NCBI GenBank assembly: GCA_021397835.1
Contig: JAJFZO010000407.1
Span: 1,922,001-1,986,000, forward strand
DNA: 64,000 nucleotides
DNA from: Moringa oleifera
Taxonomy: Eukaryota; Streptophyta; Magnoliopsida; Brassicales; Moringaceae
Direction: 5' to 3'
The position numbers and the translations under genes were made by a program. Under the pieces are notes generated by a model. The model saw only the letters and a program-made list of their open reading frames with translations. It searched no databases and was not told where the DNA came from. Below are positions 1 to 12,639 of the stretch, piece after piece (within the stretch, counting starts at the first letter, position 1; every line of letters begins with the position of its first letter).

Positions 1-1449
1 TATATATATATATATTGCATTAAACTTGTTAAAAAAATTAAAATTTTAGTTTTTTTATAATATTTCATAGTTTCACTAATCATACACAGACAACTTGATT
101 TATGAACATGGTAATTCTTGAAATTCTTCCATGATCTAAGGAACCAAACACTGCCTTATTAGTTACTTGTAACATGAGTTTATTTTAGATCTAATATTCC
201 CCCAGTCGGTTAAACAATAGTTTTTAAATAAAATTATAGTAAATATTATTTTAATATTTAAAAAATATTATTTATTTTAATTTACTCCAAATTTTAAATA
301 TTTTAAACAAATATTATTTGACAAAAATAATCAAATCAAACTTTAATTCAAGTTATTATAAAAAAAAGTAAGTATGTTTTCATTGTTAAAATATTTAAAT
401 ATAACTCGAATAAATTCTTTACTTTATCTCAAGTCAAATTTTTAATTTTAAATAAGTTTTGACTAATGAATTATTTATTATAAATTTTTGAAAATTTTAA
501 CAATAATTTTTTTAAAAAATATTTTTAGCATTTAAAATTTTTTTAAATTTTTGTTATAATAATTTGAATATTTTTTATTTATAAAAATTTTAAATCAAAA
601 TTTATAATACAAAATTATTAATTTAAACATATTTTATTTTAAAATTTTTGATAAAATTTAATTCAATTATTTTTCATCAATCAAAATCTATTTTGAAACA
701 TTTGAAATTCGGAGTAAAAATTAAATGAAAAGGTATTTTTTAAAATTTTAAAAAATATTTACTTATAAAATTAACATTGATATTATTTTTTTACCATTAT
801 ATATTAGATAAAAAATACTAAAATAAAATAATAAATATATCTTCATTGTGGATATTAAAATAATAAATATAAAATCTTAAAATGAATATATATATAACCT
901 ATTGCACGACCATCTAATGTTAATTAAATAGATTAGAGCATCTAATGTCACCATAAGATGCAAGCATCTAGCGCATGATGTCTTGCGTCAGGAGAGCTCC
1001 TCCATTGTTTATCACTTTAGCATGTGGCGTGATTAATACCTCAAGGACCTTTCAGCTTACTGAAGACTTACACATGAGATTGTCTTTCTCATGAACTAAG
1101 CTCAGATTTCTTTTAATCAAAATTTTTTATTAATTTTAAATATATTAAATTTTTAACAAAATTTTGACATGAATAATTTAATAAAATTATTGATTATATA
1201 AAAAATAGAATAAATTATAAAAATATTTTTATTTAAAAAATTATTATCAACTTAAATATTAAAAAAAATCTATAGGAAAGAGTTTTTTTTTTTAAAGAAA
1301 GATTTGACTTTATGTCCCGACTAAAGGAAGAAAAGAGAGAGGGAGAGAGAGAGAGGGTAGGCATGCTGCATGACAGACGCAGGACAACTTTTTTGGTATG
1401 GCTCAAGCATATTCCTTTGGCATTTTCGGTGCTATCGTCAACCCAACCT
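1..1449. other. A+T-rich intergenic DNA
   Basis: Mostly A/T runs with a short TA microsatellite at the first 15 bases. A less A+T-rich island at about 900–1090 and another at about 1310–1449 (GA-rich, then mixed sequence) stand out, but I find no credible coding frame: the 69-codon frame at 1312 runs through a GA microsatellite and into a MITE. No gene is supported. Confidence 0.7.
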
Positions 1450-1900
1450 CACCTGAGCAGTGGTGAGCATAATTCGGTTAAAACCAAAAAAATTGAATTA
1501 ATTTCACTTAATTTAATTTAATTTTTAAAATTTTTTATTTTAAATAAGTTTATAAATCAGTTTTTTTTTTACTTTTTCGATCGGTTTTCGGTTTTTTTTT
1601 TTAAAAATCAAAACCGATGGAAAAACCGATTTTAATTTAATAATTAATTAATTTTATTAATATTATTAATAATAATTTATTTTTTTCAAATATAAAATTT
1701 AAATTTAAATAAATTTTTGGTTAATTCGATTATCGATTAAATCGATGAAAAAATTTTAGTTCGATTTAATCGATTATTTTTTTATATTCTTTTGTATTCA
1801 GTTTGGTTTCGACTTTTTTAAAAAAAATTAATTAATTCGATTTTTCAAAATTTTAAATCAAATTAACCATAATAACTGAATGCTCACCCCTACACCTGAG
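1450..1900. mobile_element. hAT-type MITE with 8-bp target-site duplication
   Basis: The element body is 1458–1892 (435 bp). It begins CAGTGGTGAGCATAATTCGG and its other end, read on the minus strand, begins TAGGGGTGAGCATTCAGTT, so the ends form an imperfect inverted repeat sharing GGTGAGCAT and a following TTCGGTT/TTCAGTT block. Both sides are flanked by the same 8 bases, CACCTGAG (1450–1457 and 1893–1900), the duplication length made by hAT transposases. The inside is A+T-rich with no coding frame, as expected of a non-autonomous element. The flanking DNA (…CCAACCT / TAAGCCACG…) is markedly less A+T-rich, so the empty site can be read directly. Confidence 0.85.
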
Positions 1901-3425
1901 TAAGCCACGTCCCAATTTCCCCAAACCTGTTTTGCCGTTTAGTCCAGTCAACGCTGTCTACAGTTCCCAAAGTTAAGTTTTGTTTGATAGGCAAGCTATA
2001 TGCGATATTATTAAAATTACAGTAATAATGTCATAAAATTTTAATATTTATTTTATATTATTAATTATTTTTATATATTTAAAAATAATAAATTAAATTT
2101 TAATTTATTAATTAAATGTTAATTTAAATAATTATAATAAATTAAAAATACTTTTATTATTAAAACATCTCAAAAATAATTCCAACAAACTTTTCATTTT
2201 ATTTTAAGTTTATTATCTAAATTTAAAAATATTTTAATATAAAATTTATTTTTTATAAATTTTTAATTATGTAAATTTTAAATATATATATATATATATT
2301 TTACAGTTGAAAATTTTGAAACTTTTTTAAAGATAGTTTGAATATGTTTTTATATTTAAAAAATTTTTTAAATCAAAATTCATTATAGAAGATTTTTAAT
2401 TTCAATATTTTTAATTTTTAAATTTTTGATAAAATTTAATTTAAATTAAATTGATAGATCACAGTTCAATTTATCACTTTTTAAACATAAAAATTTGATT
2501 GATAATACAAAATAAACATCAAATTTTTATGAGATATTTATTTTTAAAATTATAATAATTTAAAAAATATCTCATAAAATTATAAATTTTATTTATTTTC
2601 AAATAAAATTTATAATCATAATTTTAGTTTAATCTAAAATATACTTAAATAATTAAATATATCTTTATTATTGAATGTATAAAAAAATAATTTAAATAAA
2701 TTTATACTTAATTTTGAATTTATAACTAAAAATTAAAAAATTAAATCATTAGTTATTTTTTTATAAAATTTTTAAAATTTTAATAATGTTTATTTAAAAA
2801 ATTAAATTTTTTATTATAATAATTTAAATATTTTTATTAAAAATTTTAAGTCAAAATTTATTTAAAATTTATTTAATTTTTAGATTTTTTAATAAAATTC
2901 ATTTTGATTCACATGATAAATAAGTGTTTATAAAAAATTTTAAAAACTAAAATTTTTTTAAAAAAATGATAAATGTTGTAATTTATATAATATTTAATCT
3001 AAATTTTAAATTTATAATAATAAATTATAAATGTAACAATAATTTTTAATAAAAAACTTGAAAACATTAGTAACTTTTGTTTTAGTTTTTAATTTTGAAA
3101 AAAAAAAAAAAGGTTCTATGCGGTAAAACAGAAAGCCACAGTTGTACCGATGGCTTGGTAGAGGGAGATGTGACAAATTTTATTATTTCTACTTTATTTT
3201 TCTCCTTCCATCAAAATAACAAAAAATGTGGCAAGTTTTAAAATGAATCTTTAAAGAATAATAAGGTAATTTTTTTTACATTTTTTTAAAATTCATTTAA
3301 TGTGTTTTGAGAAACAGAAAGTGAAAAACTCATGCAAAATATTTTTTATTTTTTGATTTTTGGGTAATTTTTCATGTTCGTAATACTAAAACATGTTATA
3401 AATATGCAAAATATGTTCCATTTAA

Positions 3426-3467
<42 letters not shown>

Positions 3468-5061
3468 TATTACATTACTACATCATGTATGGGTATATTT
3501 GTTGTCTTACTTATGCATGATAGTTGTTTATGGGCCTAAGCATGAAAATTCCCACTTTTTTTTTTTTATGAATTTTCAATATTTTGATTGTATTTTTATT
3601 TTACATATTATGTAATATTTATATTTTTTATATTATTTTAAGTATCATATATTATTTAAAATTTTATACATTATTTTTCATCGTATATTATTTTATACAT
3701 CATATAATATTTTATCGTTTTCATGCATTATTCGCTTATTTAAATCTATCAATCATTTATTAAATGAAAATGATGAAAACAAGATTTTACAAAGCTTTAT
3801 ATAAAAAAAAAGTGTGAATTGCACAATAAGTTGAGCATATATGATATCTTTAAAAAATAAATAACTCAAATTATAAAATTTTTATTTTAGGCATCATATA
3901 TTATTTTATCGATTCCATGCATTATTTACTCATTCAAAGTTATTATTATTTACTAAATAAAGATGGTGAATAGAAAATTTTACAAAGCTCTAAAAAAAAT
4001 GTGAATTGCACTATTGATTAAAGCATATATGTTATTTTAAAGAACAAACAACTCACCTTGTAGAATTTTTAACATATCCAAAACTGCCTTTAGATTGCAC
4101 TCAGTGAACACACCACTATTTCACATTATCAAACATAACATTTAATATCAAAAAGATCTCGTGTAACATCTTCTGAATTTATGTATTTAATAATTTAAAT
4201 ATTTTAATCATATATAATTATATACATTAAATTTTATTATAAATAACATGTAAGTAATCAATTATTTGTTGCATCCCATATAAATATTAATTTGAATGAT
4301 TATTATTATAAATAATCATCATTGTAAATAATAATTATTATATAAATAGCGTATCAAATAAATATATGTATATTGATATTTTTATGAGAATAAAAATAAA
4401 AAATTAAAAGATAAAAAATTAATATCTATTGACTTTTTTAGATATTTATAAAGGTAAATATAAAAAATTCTAAATTATTCTCATTTTTTAATTTAAATCT
4501 CAAACTTCAATTTGATTTAATTTTATAACTTTTAAGTTTAATTTAATTTAAATTTTATTAAAAATTAAAAATTAAAAATACTTATTAAAAATTTTTTAAT
4601 TATTATCATAAAAGATTTTAAAATTTTTTAAGTTTTGAAAATATTTTTTGAAAAAACTATTAAAAAAGAGCTTGCATTCAAAATTATTCAAAATGGAATA
4701 TAAAATTTATTTGATTCAATTTTTAGGTATTTCAATTATTAATAATATTTTTAATTTTTTATGATTAATTTGAATCAAAATTTAATTCATCAAATTGATA
4801 TTTTCAAATTAAAATTAAATTAAAAAACATGTTAAGTTCATAATTTTTATTTTTTATTTAATTCATTTAAAATTAAGTAATAAAATCAATAGTTTAACAA
4901 AAAAATTAAATCAACACTTGTTAAGTTTAAAACATTACATAAACTATGTACAATATTAAACACATTTTAATATAACATACACACTTTACATGTCACCATA
5001 AATTCGAATGAATTGAATTTTATGTTCATTTAACGAATAAAAAATATTATATATCATCTAT
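1901..5061. other. A+T-rich intergenic DNA
   Basis: No gene is visible. Contents are long A/T runs, a TA microsatellite at 3429–3459, and an imperfect tandem duplication at about 3699–4065 listed separately. Scattered stops in all frames; no RNA gene recognised. Confidence 0.7.
3699..4065. repeat. 193-bp imperfect tandem duplication
   Basis: Two copies, starting near 3699 and 3892, share in the same order: a CATCATATA.TATTTTATCG block, a CATGCATTATT block, a TTTTACAAAGCT block, GTGAATTGCAC, and an AGCATATAT block followed by a run ending near CAACTCA. Divergence is high enough that this is an old local duplication; no coding content. Confidence 0.75.
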
Positions 5062-5404
5062 TACAGAATTTATAGTAATTCACCATCAATCAATTGAGAG
5101 TTATATCTACTTTACAATTAGTACCAGAAACCTTTTACTATAAAAATAGATTACAAAAGAGATAACAGTTTTTCCTTAACCTTCACTTTATTAGAATAAA
5201 ACCAAAGGACTCTAACCTACTCCCTGTTGTGTTTTCATACGTAAGAATTTCTCTTTTATATAATAAAGCTCAAAGCTAAAATATATGTGTAAAATCCCCA
5301 AAATACTCTTTTAGATAAGTATACACCTTTTTAAATAAATAAATAGGACTATGAAAACTCCAAAATATCGTTTTAGTTAAATTTATCTCCACACATATTC
5401 AACG
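5062..5404 (-). repeat. LTR of copia fragment A (truncated)
   Basis: Aligns by eye with the LTRs at 8574–8928 and 8930–9369: shared blocks include the ATTGAGAGTTA block, a TTTATTAGAATAAA-like block and the TTATATAATAAA poly(A)-signal-like block. On the minus strand it starts CGTTGAATATGTG where the other copies start TGTTGAGT or TATTGAAT. The far end is missing compared with copy C. Confidence 0.75.
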
Positions 5405-6790
5405 ATCTCCCATTTGGAGACTGATTCACTATCTTAATTGTTTTTTCCACCTGCAATGACCATGACTTCTTAATCAGTAGTTGAAAACTCCCACTGAAGT
5501 TGTGCACAACTTCAATTTATCGATTGTAATAACCTTGGTCAACATTTTAGCTGGATTTTGACTTTTCTATCTTTTCAAGTGATAAGACATCATCTGTCAA
5601 AGTTGATTTTATGAAGTGATGCTTGATTTGTATATGCTTTGTTCTAGCATGACACACAGGGTTCTTTTTCACTATGGCCTTCTTTCGTGCACATATCACT
5701 TTCTCCAAATAAATGGCACTTGGCTATCACAATGCAACATACATTTTTCAAACATGTGTTCTAATTCATTCAGGAAAGATAATAACCATATCATCTCCTT
5801 GTTTGCTTTTGTAAGAGCAACTTGTTCAGTCTCTGTGGTAGAAAAGTGCGACTATCTTTTGTAATTTAGACATCCAACTGATTTCAGTACCACCCAATGT
5901 GTAAACATACCTTATTGTACTTTTTTTGCTATCTATATCACCAGCTATGTCAGCATCAACATAACCATACAACCTCATATCTGTTTTTCTAAAGTATAAA
6001 GCTAAATTTGCAATACCTTTCAAATATTTGAAAATTTATTTAACTACTTCTCAATATTTTTATCTTGGACTGCTCATGTACCTGCTAACAACTTCTACTG
6101 TATGTGCTATGTCTGGTCTTGTACAAACTGTAGCATACATTAAACTTCCAATAGTAGAAGCATAAAGCACCCTGCCCATATATGCAATCTCATCATTAAT
6201 TGAAGGAGACTGACTCTTGGATAGCCTGAAATGATTAGCCAAAGGTGTACTCATTGGTTTGGCACTATCCGTTCTGAATCTAGCAAGCACCTTGTTGATG
6301 TATTTCTCTTAAGATAGCTGAAAAATCCCTTTTTGCTTGGTAATTCTCATCCCAAGGATTTGTTTAGTAGAACCCAAATCCTTCATAGCAAACTTCTTTG
6401 AAAGCTTACTCTTTAATTTCTCTATCTCAAATAAATTGGCTCCAATAATTAATATGTCATCAACATATAACAATAATATGATTTAAGAGTTATCACATCT
6501 CTTGACATATCAATAATGGTCTGCTTGGCATCTTAAGAAATCATTGTCACCCATGAAGTTGTCAAACTTCTTGTCACTGTCTAGGAGCTTATTTTAACCT
6601 ATACAAACTTTTAATAAGTTTGTATATCATTTTCTCCTTACATTTGACTTGAAATCTATGTGGTTGATTCATGTAAATTTATTCCTCCAGATCACCATAA
6701 AAAAATATTGTTTTTACATCCATTTATTGTAGATGCAAATCTTCCTGAGCCACTAACCCAAGCACTATTCTAATTATAGGCAACAAAATA
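5062..6790 (-). mobile_element. Ty1/copia retrotransposon fragment A (RT–RNase H–LTR)
   Basis: Read on the minus strand, this holds the 3' end of a copia element. It runs from reverse transcriptase (catalytic YVDD encoded near 6456–6467) through the RT/RNase H connection (6060–6290: RFRTDSAKPMSTPLA) and RNase H (5826–6023: YGYVDADIAGD, ISWMSKLQ) to an LTR at about 5404–5062. The frame is broken by stops and frameshifts throughout, so it is dead. gag, protease and integrase are absent. At about 6.8 kb it abuts fragment B, which runs the opposite way, so two RT regions lie head to head. Sequence similarity to fragments B and C shows one family. Confidence 0.85.
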
Positions 6791-6799
6791 CTTAGAAAG

Positions 6800-8928
6800 T
6801 TGAAGATAACATTGCTGAGAAAAATTAGGAAAGTATGGCTTTAGAGGTAAATTTAACTACTCCTGTGATAGAAGTGAGAAGATCTTCCAAGACTGTGAAA
6901 CCACCACAGAGATTTTTGCCATCTCTAAACCACATCTTATTGACTGATAGGGGTGAACCAGAGAGTTTTGATAAAGTTTTGCAAGGTGATGAATCAATCA
7001 AGTAAGAGTTAGCCATGAAAAGGAAATATATTTCTTAATGAGTAATCAAACATGAGAGTTAGTAGAACTACCACAAGGAAAAAGGGCCTTATAGAATAAA
7101 TGGGTTTACCAGATAAAAGAAGAACATGATGACAATAAGCGGTATAAAGCAAGGTTAGTAATTAAAGGGTTTCAATAAAAAAAAGGTATTGACTACACAA
7201 AGATTTTCTCCCCAGTGGTTAAGTTCACTAAAATCAGAATAGTGCTTGAGTTAGTGGCTCAAGAAGATTTGCATTTACAGCAAATGAATGTAAAAATAGC
7301 TTTTCTCCATGGTAATTTGAAGGAAAAAATTGACATGAATCAGTCACATGGATTTGAAGTCAAAGATAAGGAGAAAATGTTATGCAAACTTATAAAAAGT
7401 TTGTATGGGTTAAAACAAGCTCCTAGACAGTGGTACAAAAAGTTTAACAATTTCATGAGTGATAATGGTTGCTTAAGATGCCAAGCAGACCATTGTTGTT
7501 ATGTGAAGAGGTATGATAACTCTTACATTATATTGTTATTATATGTTGATGACATGTTAATTGATGGAGCTAATTTGTATGAGATATAAAAATTAAAGGG
7601 TAAGCTTTCAAAGAAGTTTGCTGTGAAGGATTTGGGTTCTGTTAAACAAATCCTTGGGATGAGACTTACCGGGGAGAAGGAGATTCTTAAACTATCTCAG
7701 GAAAAATACATCAACAAAATGCTTGCTAGATTCAAAATGGATGGTACCAAACCAGAGAGTATACTTTTGGCTAGTCACTTCAAGCTATCCAACAGTCAGT
7801 CTCTTTCAACTAATAATGAGATTGCATGTATGGGCAGGGTGCTTTATGCTTTTACTATTGAGAGTTTAATGTATGTCATAATATGTACAAGACCAGATAT
7901 AACACATGCAGTGGGAGTTGTTAGCAGATACATTAGCAATTCAAGAAAACAACACTATGAAGCTGTTACATGGATTTTTAGATATTTGAAAAGCACTGTA
8001 GATTTAGCTTTGTACTTTAAGAACATATATGAGACTGCATGGTTATGTTGACACTGACATGGCTAGTGATATAGATAGCAGAAAAAATATTACATGATAT
8101 ATTTACACATTGGGTGGTACTGTAATGAGTTGGATTTCTGAATTATAAAAAATAGTTGCACTTCTTACTGCAGAGACTGAATATGTTGCTCTTATAGAAG
8201 CAAGCAAGGAGATGATATGGTTGTTTTCTTTCCTAAATGAACTGAGGCGCAAGTTTGAAAAAAGTATGTTACATTGTGACAGTTAGAGTGTCATTTATTT
8301 AGAAAAGAATCCTGTGTATCATGCTAGAATAAAGCATATATAAGTCAGGTATCATTTCATAAGATTAGCTTTGAAAGATGGTGTCTTATCTTATCACATG
8401 AAAATATGCAAGAAAGTCAGAATTTAGCTGATATGTTGACTAAAGTTGTTATAATCGAGAAACTAAAATTGTGTACAACTTCATTGGGACTTTTTACCTG
8501 CTGATTGAGAAGTTATGGTCATTGCATGTGGAAGAAACAATTGAGATAATGAATTAATCTCCAAGTAGGAGATTGTTGAGTGTATGTGGAGATAAATTTA
8601 TCTAAAAAGGTATTTCAGGTTTTCACAATCTTGTATACTTATCTAAAAAAGTATTTTGGGATTTTCACACATGCATTTTTAGTTTTGGGCTTTATTATAT
8701 AAAAAAAGTTTCATACCCATGTAAACAATAATAGAGGGAGTGGGTTAGAGTCTTAAGGCTTTATTCTAATAAAGTGAGAGCTATGAAAAAATAGTTATCT
8801 CTTTTTAATCTATTTTCATAGTGAAAAGGTTTTCAGTAGTGGCTGCAAAATAGATGTAACTCTCAATTTATGGTGAACCACTATAAATCTTGTGTTCTTG
8901 TGGTTGTTTAATTTCTTCGTGTTGAGAA
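6800..8928 (+). mobile_element. Ty1/copia retrotransposon fragment B (linker–RT–RNase H–LTR)
   Basis: Plus-strand copia remnant. A degraded integrase–RT linker lies at about 6840–7200. Reverse transcriptase is at 7215–7589 (AFLHGNLKEKIDM, LIKSLYGLKQAPRQW, catalytic LLLYVDDML), continuing at 7623–8051 (KDLGSVKQILGMRL, TRPDITHAVGVVSRY). A frame-broken RNase H follows to about 8440 with the DMLTKVV tail typical of copia. A purine-rich tract precedes the LTR at 8574. The 5' half of the element is missing and several stops interrupt the frame, so it is not functional. Its LTR is cut short by insertion of element C. Confidence 0.87.
8574..8928 (+). repeat. 3' LTR of copia fragment B (interrupted)
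   Basis: Starts TGTTGAGTGTATGTGG after a GGAGAT purine tract. It matches the inverted LTR of element C for most of its length but stops at CTTCG (8924–8928), exactly where the terminal TGTTGAGAATTTG of element C begins. The remaining roughly 90 bp expected from copy C is not here, as if C inserted into it. Confidence 0.75.
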
Positions 8929-8929
8929 T

Positions 8930-9369
8930 TTGACAATCAAATCTCTAATTAATGGATCAAATATCAAATCCTTAAAATCTAAAAGCAATAATAATACAAG
9001 TAAGAAGAAAGTAATCAATCACAAAAACACAGTATTTATAGTGGTTCACCCTCAATTGAGAGTTACATTCACTTTGCAGTCACTGCAGGAAACTTTTTCA
9101 CTATGAAAATAAATTACAAGAGAGATAACTATTTTTTCTTAGCCTTTACTTTATTAAATTGAGCCCCTCGGACTCTAACCTATTCCATCTGTTGTGTTTT
9201 TATACGTAAGAATATCCTTTTATATAATAAAGGCCAAAGCTAAAAATACATGAGTGAAAACCCTAAAATACTTTTTTAGATAAGTATACACCGTTTTAGA
9301 TATGTATATAGAACTATGAAAACTTCAAAATACCTTTTTAGATAAATTTGTTTTCACACATATTCAATA
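8930..9369 (-). repeat. 3' LTR of copia element C
   Basis: About 440 bp, the longest LTR copy in the window. On the minus strand it starts TATTGAATATGTGTG and ends TTCTCAACA, giving near TG…CA ends. It is the reference for the truncated copies at 5062–5404, 8574–8928 and 12262–12345. Confidence 0.75.
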
Positions 9370-12261
9370 ATCTCACTTGTTTCTTCCACCTGCAATGACC
9401 ATGGCTTCTTAATCAGTAGTTGAGAAGTCCCACTAATGTTGTACACAATTTTAATTTCTCGATTGTAATAACCTTGGTCAACATATCAACTGGATTTTGA
9501 CTTCCTTGTATCTTTTCAAGTGATAAGACACCATCTTCTAAAGTTGACTTGATGTGTATATACTTTTTTCTAGCATGATACACAGGATTTTTTACCAAAT
9601 AAATGATACTCTAGCTGTCATAATGCAACATACCTTTTTTAGACTTGTGCCCCAGTTAATTCAAGAAAGATAATAATCATATTATCTCTTTGCTTGCTTC
9701 TGTAAAAGCAATATATTCAGCCTCTGTGGTAGAAAATGCAACTATCTTTTATAGTTTAGACATCCAACTGATTGTAGTACCATCCAATATGTAAACATAC
9801 CCTGTAATACTTTTTATACTATCTATATCACCAGCCATGTCAGCATCTACAAAATCATACAACCTCATATCTGTTTTTTTGAAGTACAAAGCTAAATCTG
9901 CAGTACTTTTTAAATACATGAAAATCCACTTAACTACTTTCCAATGTTGTTTTCTTAGCTTGCTCATGTACCTACTAACAACTCCTACTGCATATGCTAT
10001 GTCTAGTCTTATACATATTGTGACATACATTAAACTCTTAATAGCAGAAGCATAAGGCACCCTACCCATATATGCAATCTCATCATCAGTTGAAGAAGAC
10101 TGACTTTTGGATAGCTTGAAATGACTAGCCAAAGGTGTACTCACTGGTTTGGCACTATTTATTCTGAATTTAGCAAGCACCTTGTTGATGTATTTCTCTC
10201 GAGATAGCTGAAAATCCCTTTTTCCTTGGTAATTCTCATCCCAAGGGTTTGTTTAGTAGAATTCAAATCCTTTATAGCAAACTTCTTTGAAAGCTTACTC
10301 TTTAATTTCTCTATCTCATATAAATTAGCTCCAACAATTAAAATATCATCAACATATAATAATAATATGATGTAAGAGTTATCACACCTCTTGACATAAC
10401 AATAATGGTCTATTTGGCATCTTAAGAAATCATTGTCACCAATGAAGTTGTCAAACTTCTTGTACCACTGTCTAGAAGCTTGTTTTAACCCATACAAACT
10501 TCTCATAAGTTTGCATATCATTTTCTCTTTACCTTTGACTTTAAATCCATCTGGCTGATTCATGTAAATTTATTCCTCTAAATCACCATAAAGAAATGTT
10601 GTTTTTACATCCATTAGCTGCAGATGCAAATTTTCCTGAGCCACTAACCCAAAGCATTGTTCTGATTGTAATCAACTTAACTACTGGAAAAAAAAATTTC
10701 TGTGTAGTTAATACTTTCTTTTCGTTGAAAGCTTTTAATTACTAACCTTACTTTATATAACTTGTTGCCATCATGCTCCTTTTTTATGTGGTAAATTCAT
10801 TTATTTTGCAAGGCTTTTTTTCTTTTAGTAGTTCTGGTAACTTCCATGTTTGATTACTCATTAAAAAATTCATCTCCTCTTTCATAGCTAACTACCACTT
10901 GATTGATTTATCACCCTACAAAGCTTCATTATAACTCTTTAGTTCACCTTTATCAGTCAACAAGATGTAGTTTAGAAAAGGTAAAAATTTTTATGGTGAT
11001 CTCACAGTCTTGGAAGATCTTTTCACTTCTTTTACAGGAATGATTGGATTTACCTCTAAATTCATACTTTCTTGATTTTCCTCAGCAGTGTCATCTTTAA
11101 AATCTTAAGTATTCTATTGCAACCGATTCACTGGAATGTCTCTCAAGTGGATTACTTCAAGCCTTTTTACCTTAGAATCTGTTACTTTTGAACTTTTGCC
11201 CAAACTATCCTTGTATAAAACTTGATCATTGAAGATTACATCTCTATTTCTAATGATCTTCTTGTTTTGGCTATCCTAAAAATAATAACCAAACTCATTG
11301 TCACCATATCCAATGAAAAAATATTTTTTTGATTTAGGATCAAGTTTACCTCTAGCAGCAACATCAATATGGATATATTATAGGCAACCAAATATTCTTA
11401 GAAAATGCAAGTTTACCTTTTTACCACTCTAAATCTCCTTAGGTATTCTGCAATCCAAAGAAATTAAAAGACCCTTATTGATCAAATAGGTTCTAGTATT
11501 AACTGCATATGCCTAAAATACCTTGGGCAACCCTACATGCATTCTCATGCTCCTTGCACGCTCATTTAATGTCCTGTTCATCCATTCTGCAACACTATTA
11601 TGTTAAGGTATCCCTGAAATAGTCTTCTCCATCTTGATCTCGTTATTAGCACAATACTGTTTGAAATCCCCATCAATGTATTCTTTACTATTATCAAATC
11701 TTAAATACTTAACCTTAAGATTGATTTTATTCTCAACCATAACTTTTTATCTCCTGAAATTTTCAAACACATCAGATTTATTCTTCAAAAAATAAATCCA
11801 TACCTTTCTAGTTAAGTCATAAATGAAAGTTACATAGTAGATAGATCCCTCAAGAGATGTCACAGTTGAAGACCCCCACACATCTATACGAACTAACTTT
11901 AGTTTTTCCTGCTTCAACTGCTTTCCTTCTTTGAAGAAATTGACCCTTTTCTGTTTACCAAAAATACAGCTTTCACACAACTTGTGCTCTACAGATTTTA
12001 AATTTGGCAAATTACCATTTACTACCATGACCTTCATTCCTTTTTCACTTATATGCCTAAGTTTGCAATGCCATAACTCAGAGTTTATACTAATGTCAAC
12101 AGTAGTTACTGTATCCTTGCAACTTGAGGTCATATAGAGAGTTGAGAGTTTGCATTCTCTAAAAGGCATAATTTGTATCATCAAACTTGATGATCCTAAG
12201 TGATGAGACTTCTTCGTTACCCATTGCTTTCAATCTTAAAACTTAAAACTTTGATACCAGT

Positions 12262-12345
12262 TGTTAAAAATTTGACAACCAAATCTCTAGTTAATGGATT
12301 AAATATCAAATCTCTAAATCTCAAAAGTAATAATAGTAAAAGTAA
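12262..12345 (-). repeat. 5' LTR remnant of copia element C
   Basis: About 84 bp matching, in order, the first bases of the plus-strand reading of the LTR at 8930 (TGTTAAAAATTTGACAACC versus TGTTGAGAATTTGACAATC, then AAATCTCTA.TTAATGGAT and AAGTAAGAAGAAA). It sits beside the primer-binding site and is cut off where plus-strand integrase sequence begins. Confidence 0.75.
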
Positions 12346-12600
12346 GAAGAAACTAATATTAGTTTATACAGATGTATGGGGGCCTTCAACTATGACATCT
12401 CTTGGGGGATCTAGCTGCTATGTGACTTTCATTGATGATTCAACTAAAAAGGTATGGATTTATTTTCCGAAGAATAAATCTGATATGTTTGATACTTTGA
12501 GGAAATAAAAATCTATGGTTGAGAATAAACCAATCTTAAGGTTAAGTGTTTGAGATCTGATAATGGTAGAGAATATATTGATGGAGATTTCAAAATGTTT
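12346..12600 (+). mobile_element. copia integrase scrap (plus strand)
   Basis: A piece of copia integrase joined directly to the LTR remnant of element C. It reads VYTDVWGPSTMTSLGGSS, then YVTFIDDSTKKVWIYF and a frame-shifted LRSDNGREYIDGDF region. It breaks off near 12.6 kb, after which gag sequence of element D starts. The junction implies rearrangement rather than a single insertion. Confidence 0.75.
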
Positions 12601-12639
12601 TGTGCTAGCAAATCAAGGATTATCTATATGGAAAAAATT

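Larger units (their letters stand above)
8930..12345 (-). mobile_element. Ty1/copia element C with internal deletion
   Basis: The most complete copy here, on the minus strand. In its own order: a short 5' LTR remnant (12345–12262); a primer-binding site next to it (TGGTATCAAAG, 12259–12249, matching the initiator-Met tRNA type used by copia); a gag start at 12224 (MGNEEVSSLRIIKFDDTNYA); then directly GAG-pre-integrase (ELWHCKLRHISEKGMKVMV) and integrase (CIFGKQKRVNF, RIDVWGSS, YVTFIYDLTRKVW; 12184–11747 and onward, broken, to about 11.1 kb). RT follows at 10563–10159 (LMRSLYGLKQASRQW, LLLYVDDILIVGAN), RNase H at 10180–9749 and 9598–9413 (DMLTKVITIEKLK), then the 3' LTR. Most of gag and all of protease are deleted, and stops and frameshifts break the rest, so it is dead. 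Confidence 0.87.

Noticed and set aside
7215..8051. Possible single nested element joining RT here with gag–integrase at 12.6–14.5 kb
   Set aside because: Both are plus strand but in the wrong order for one copia element (RT lies before gag), and B already has its own linker and 3' LTR.
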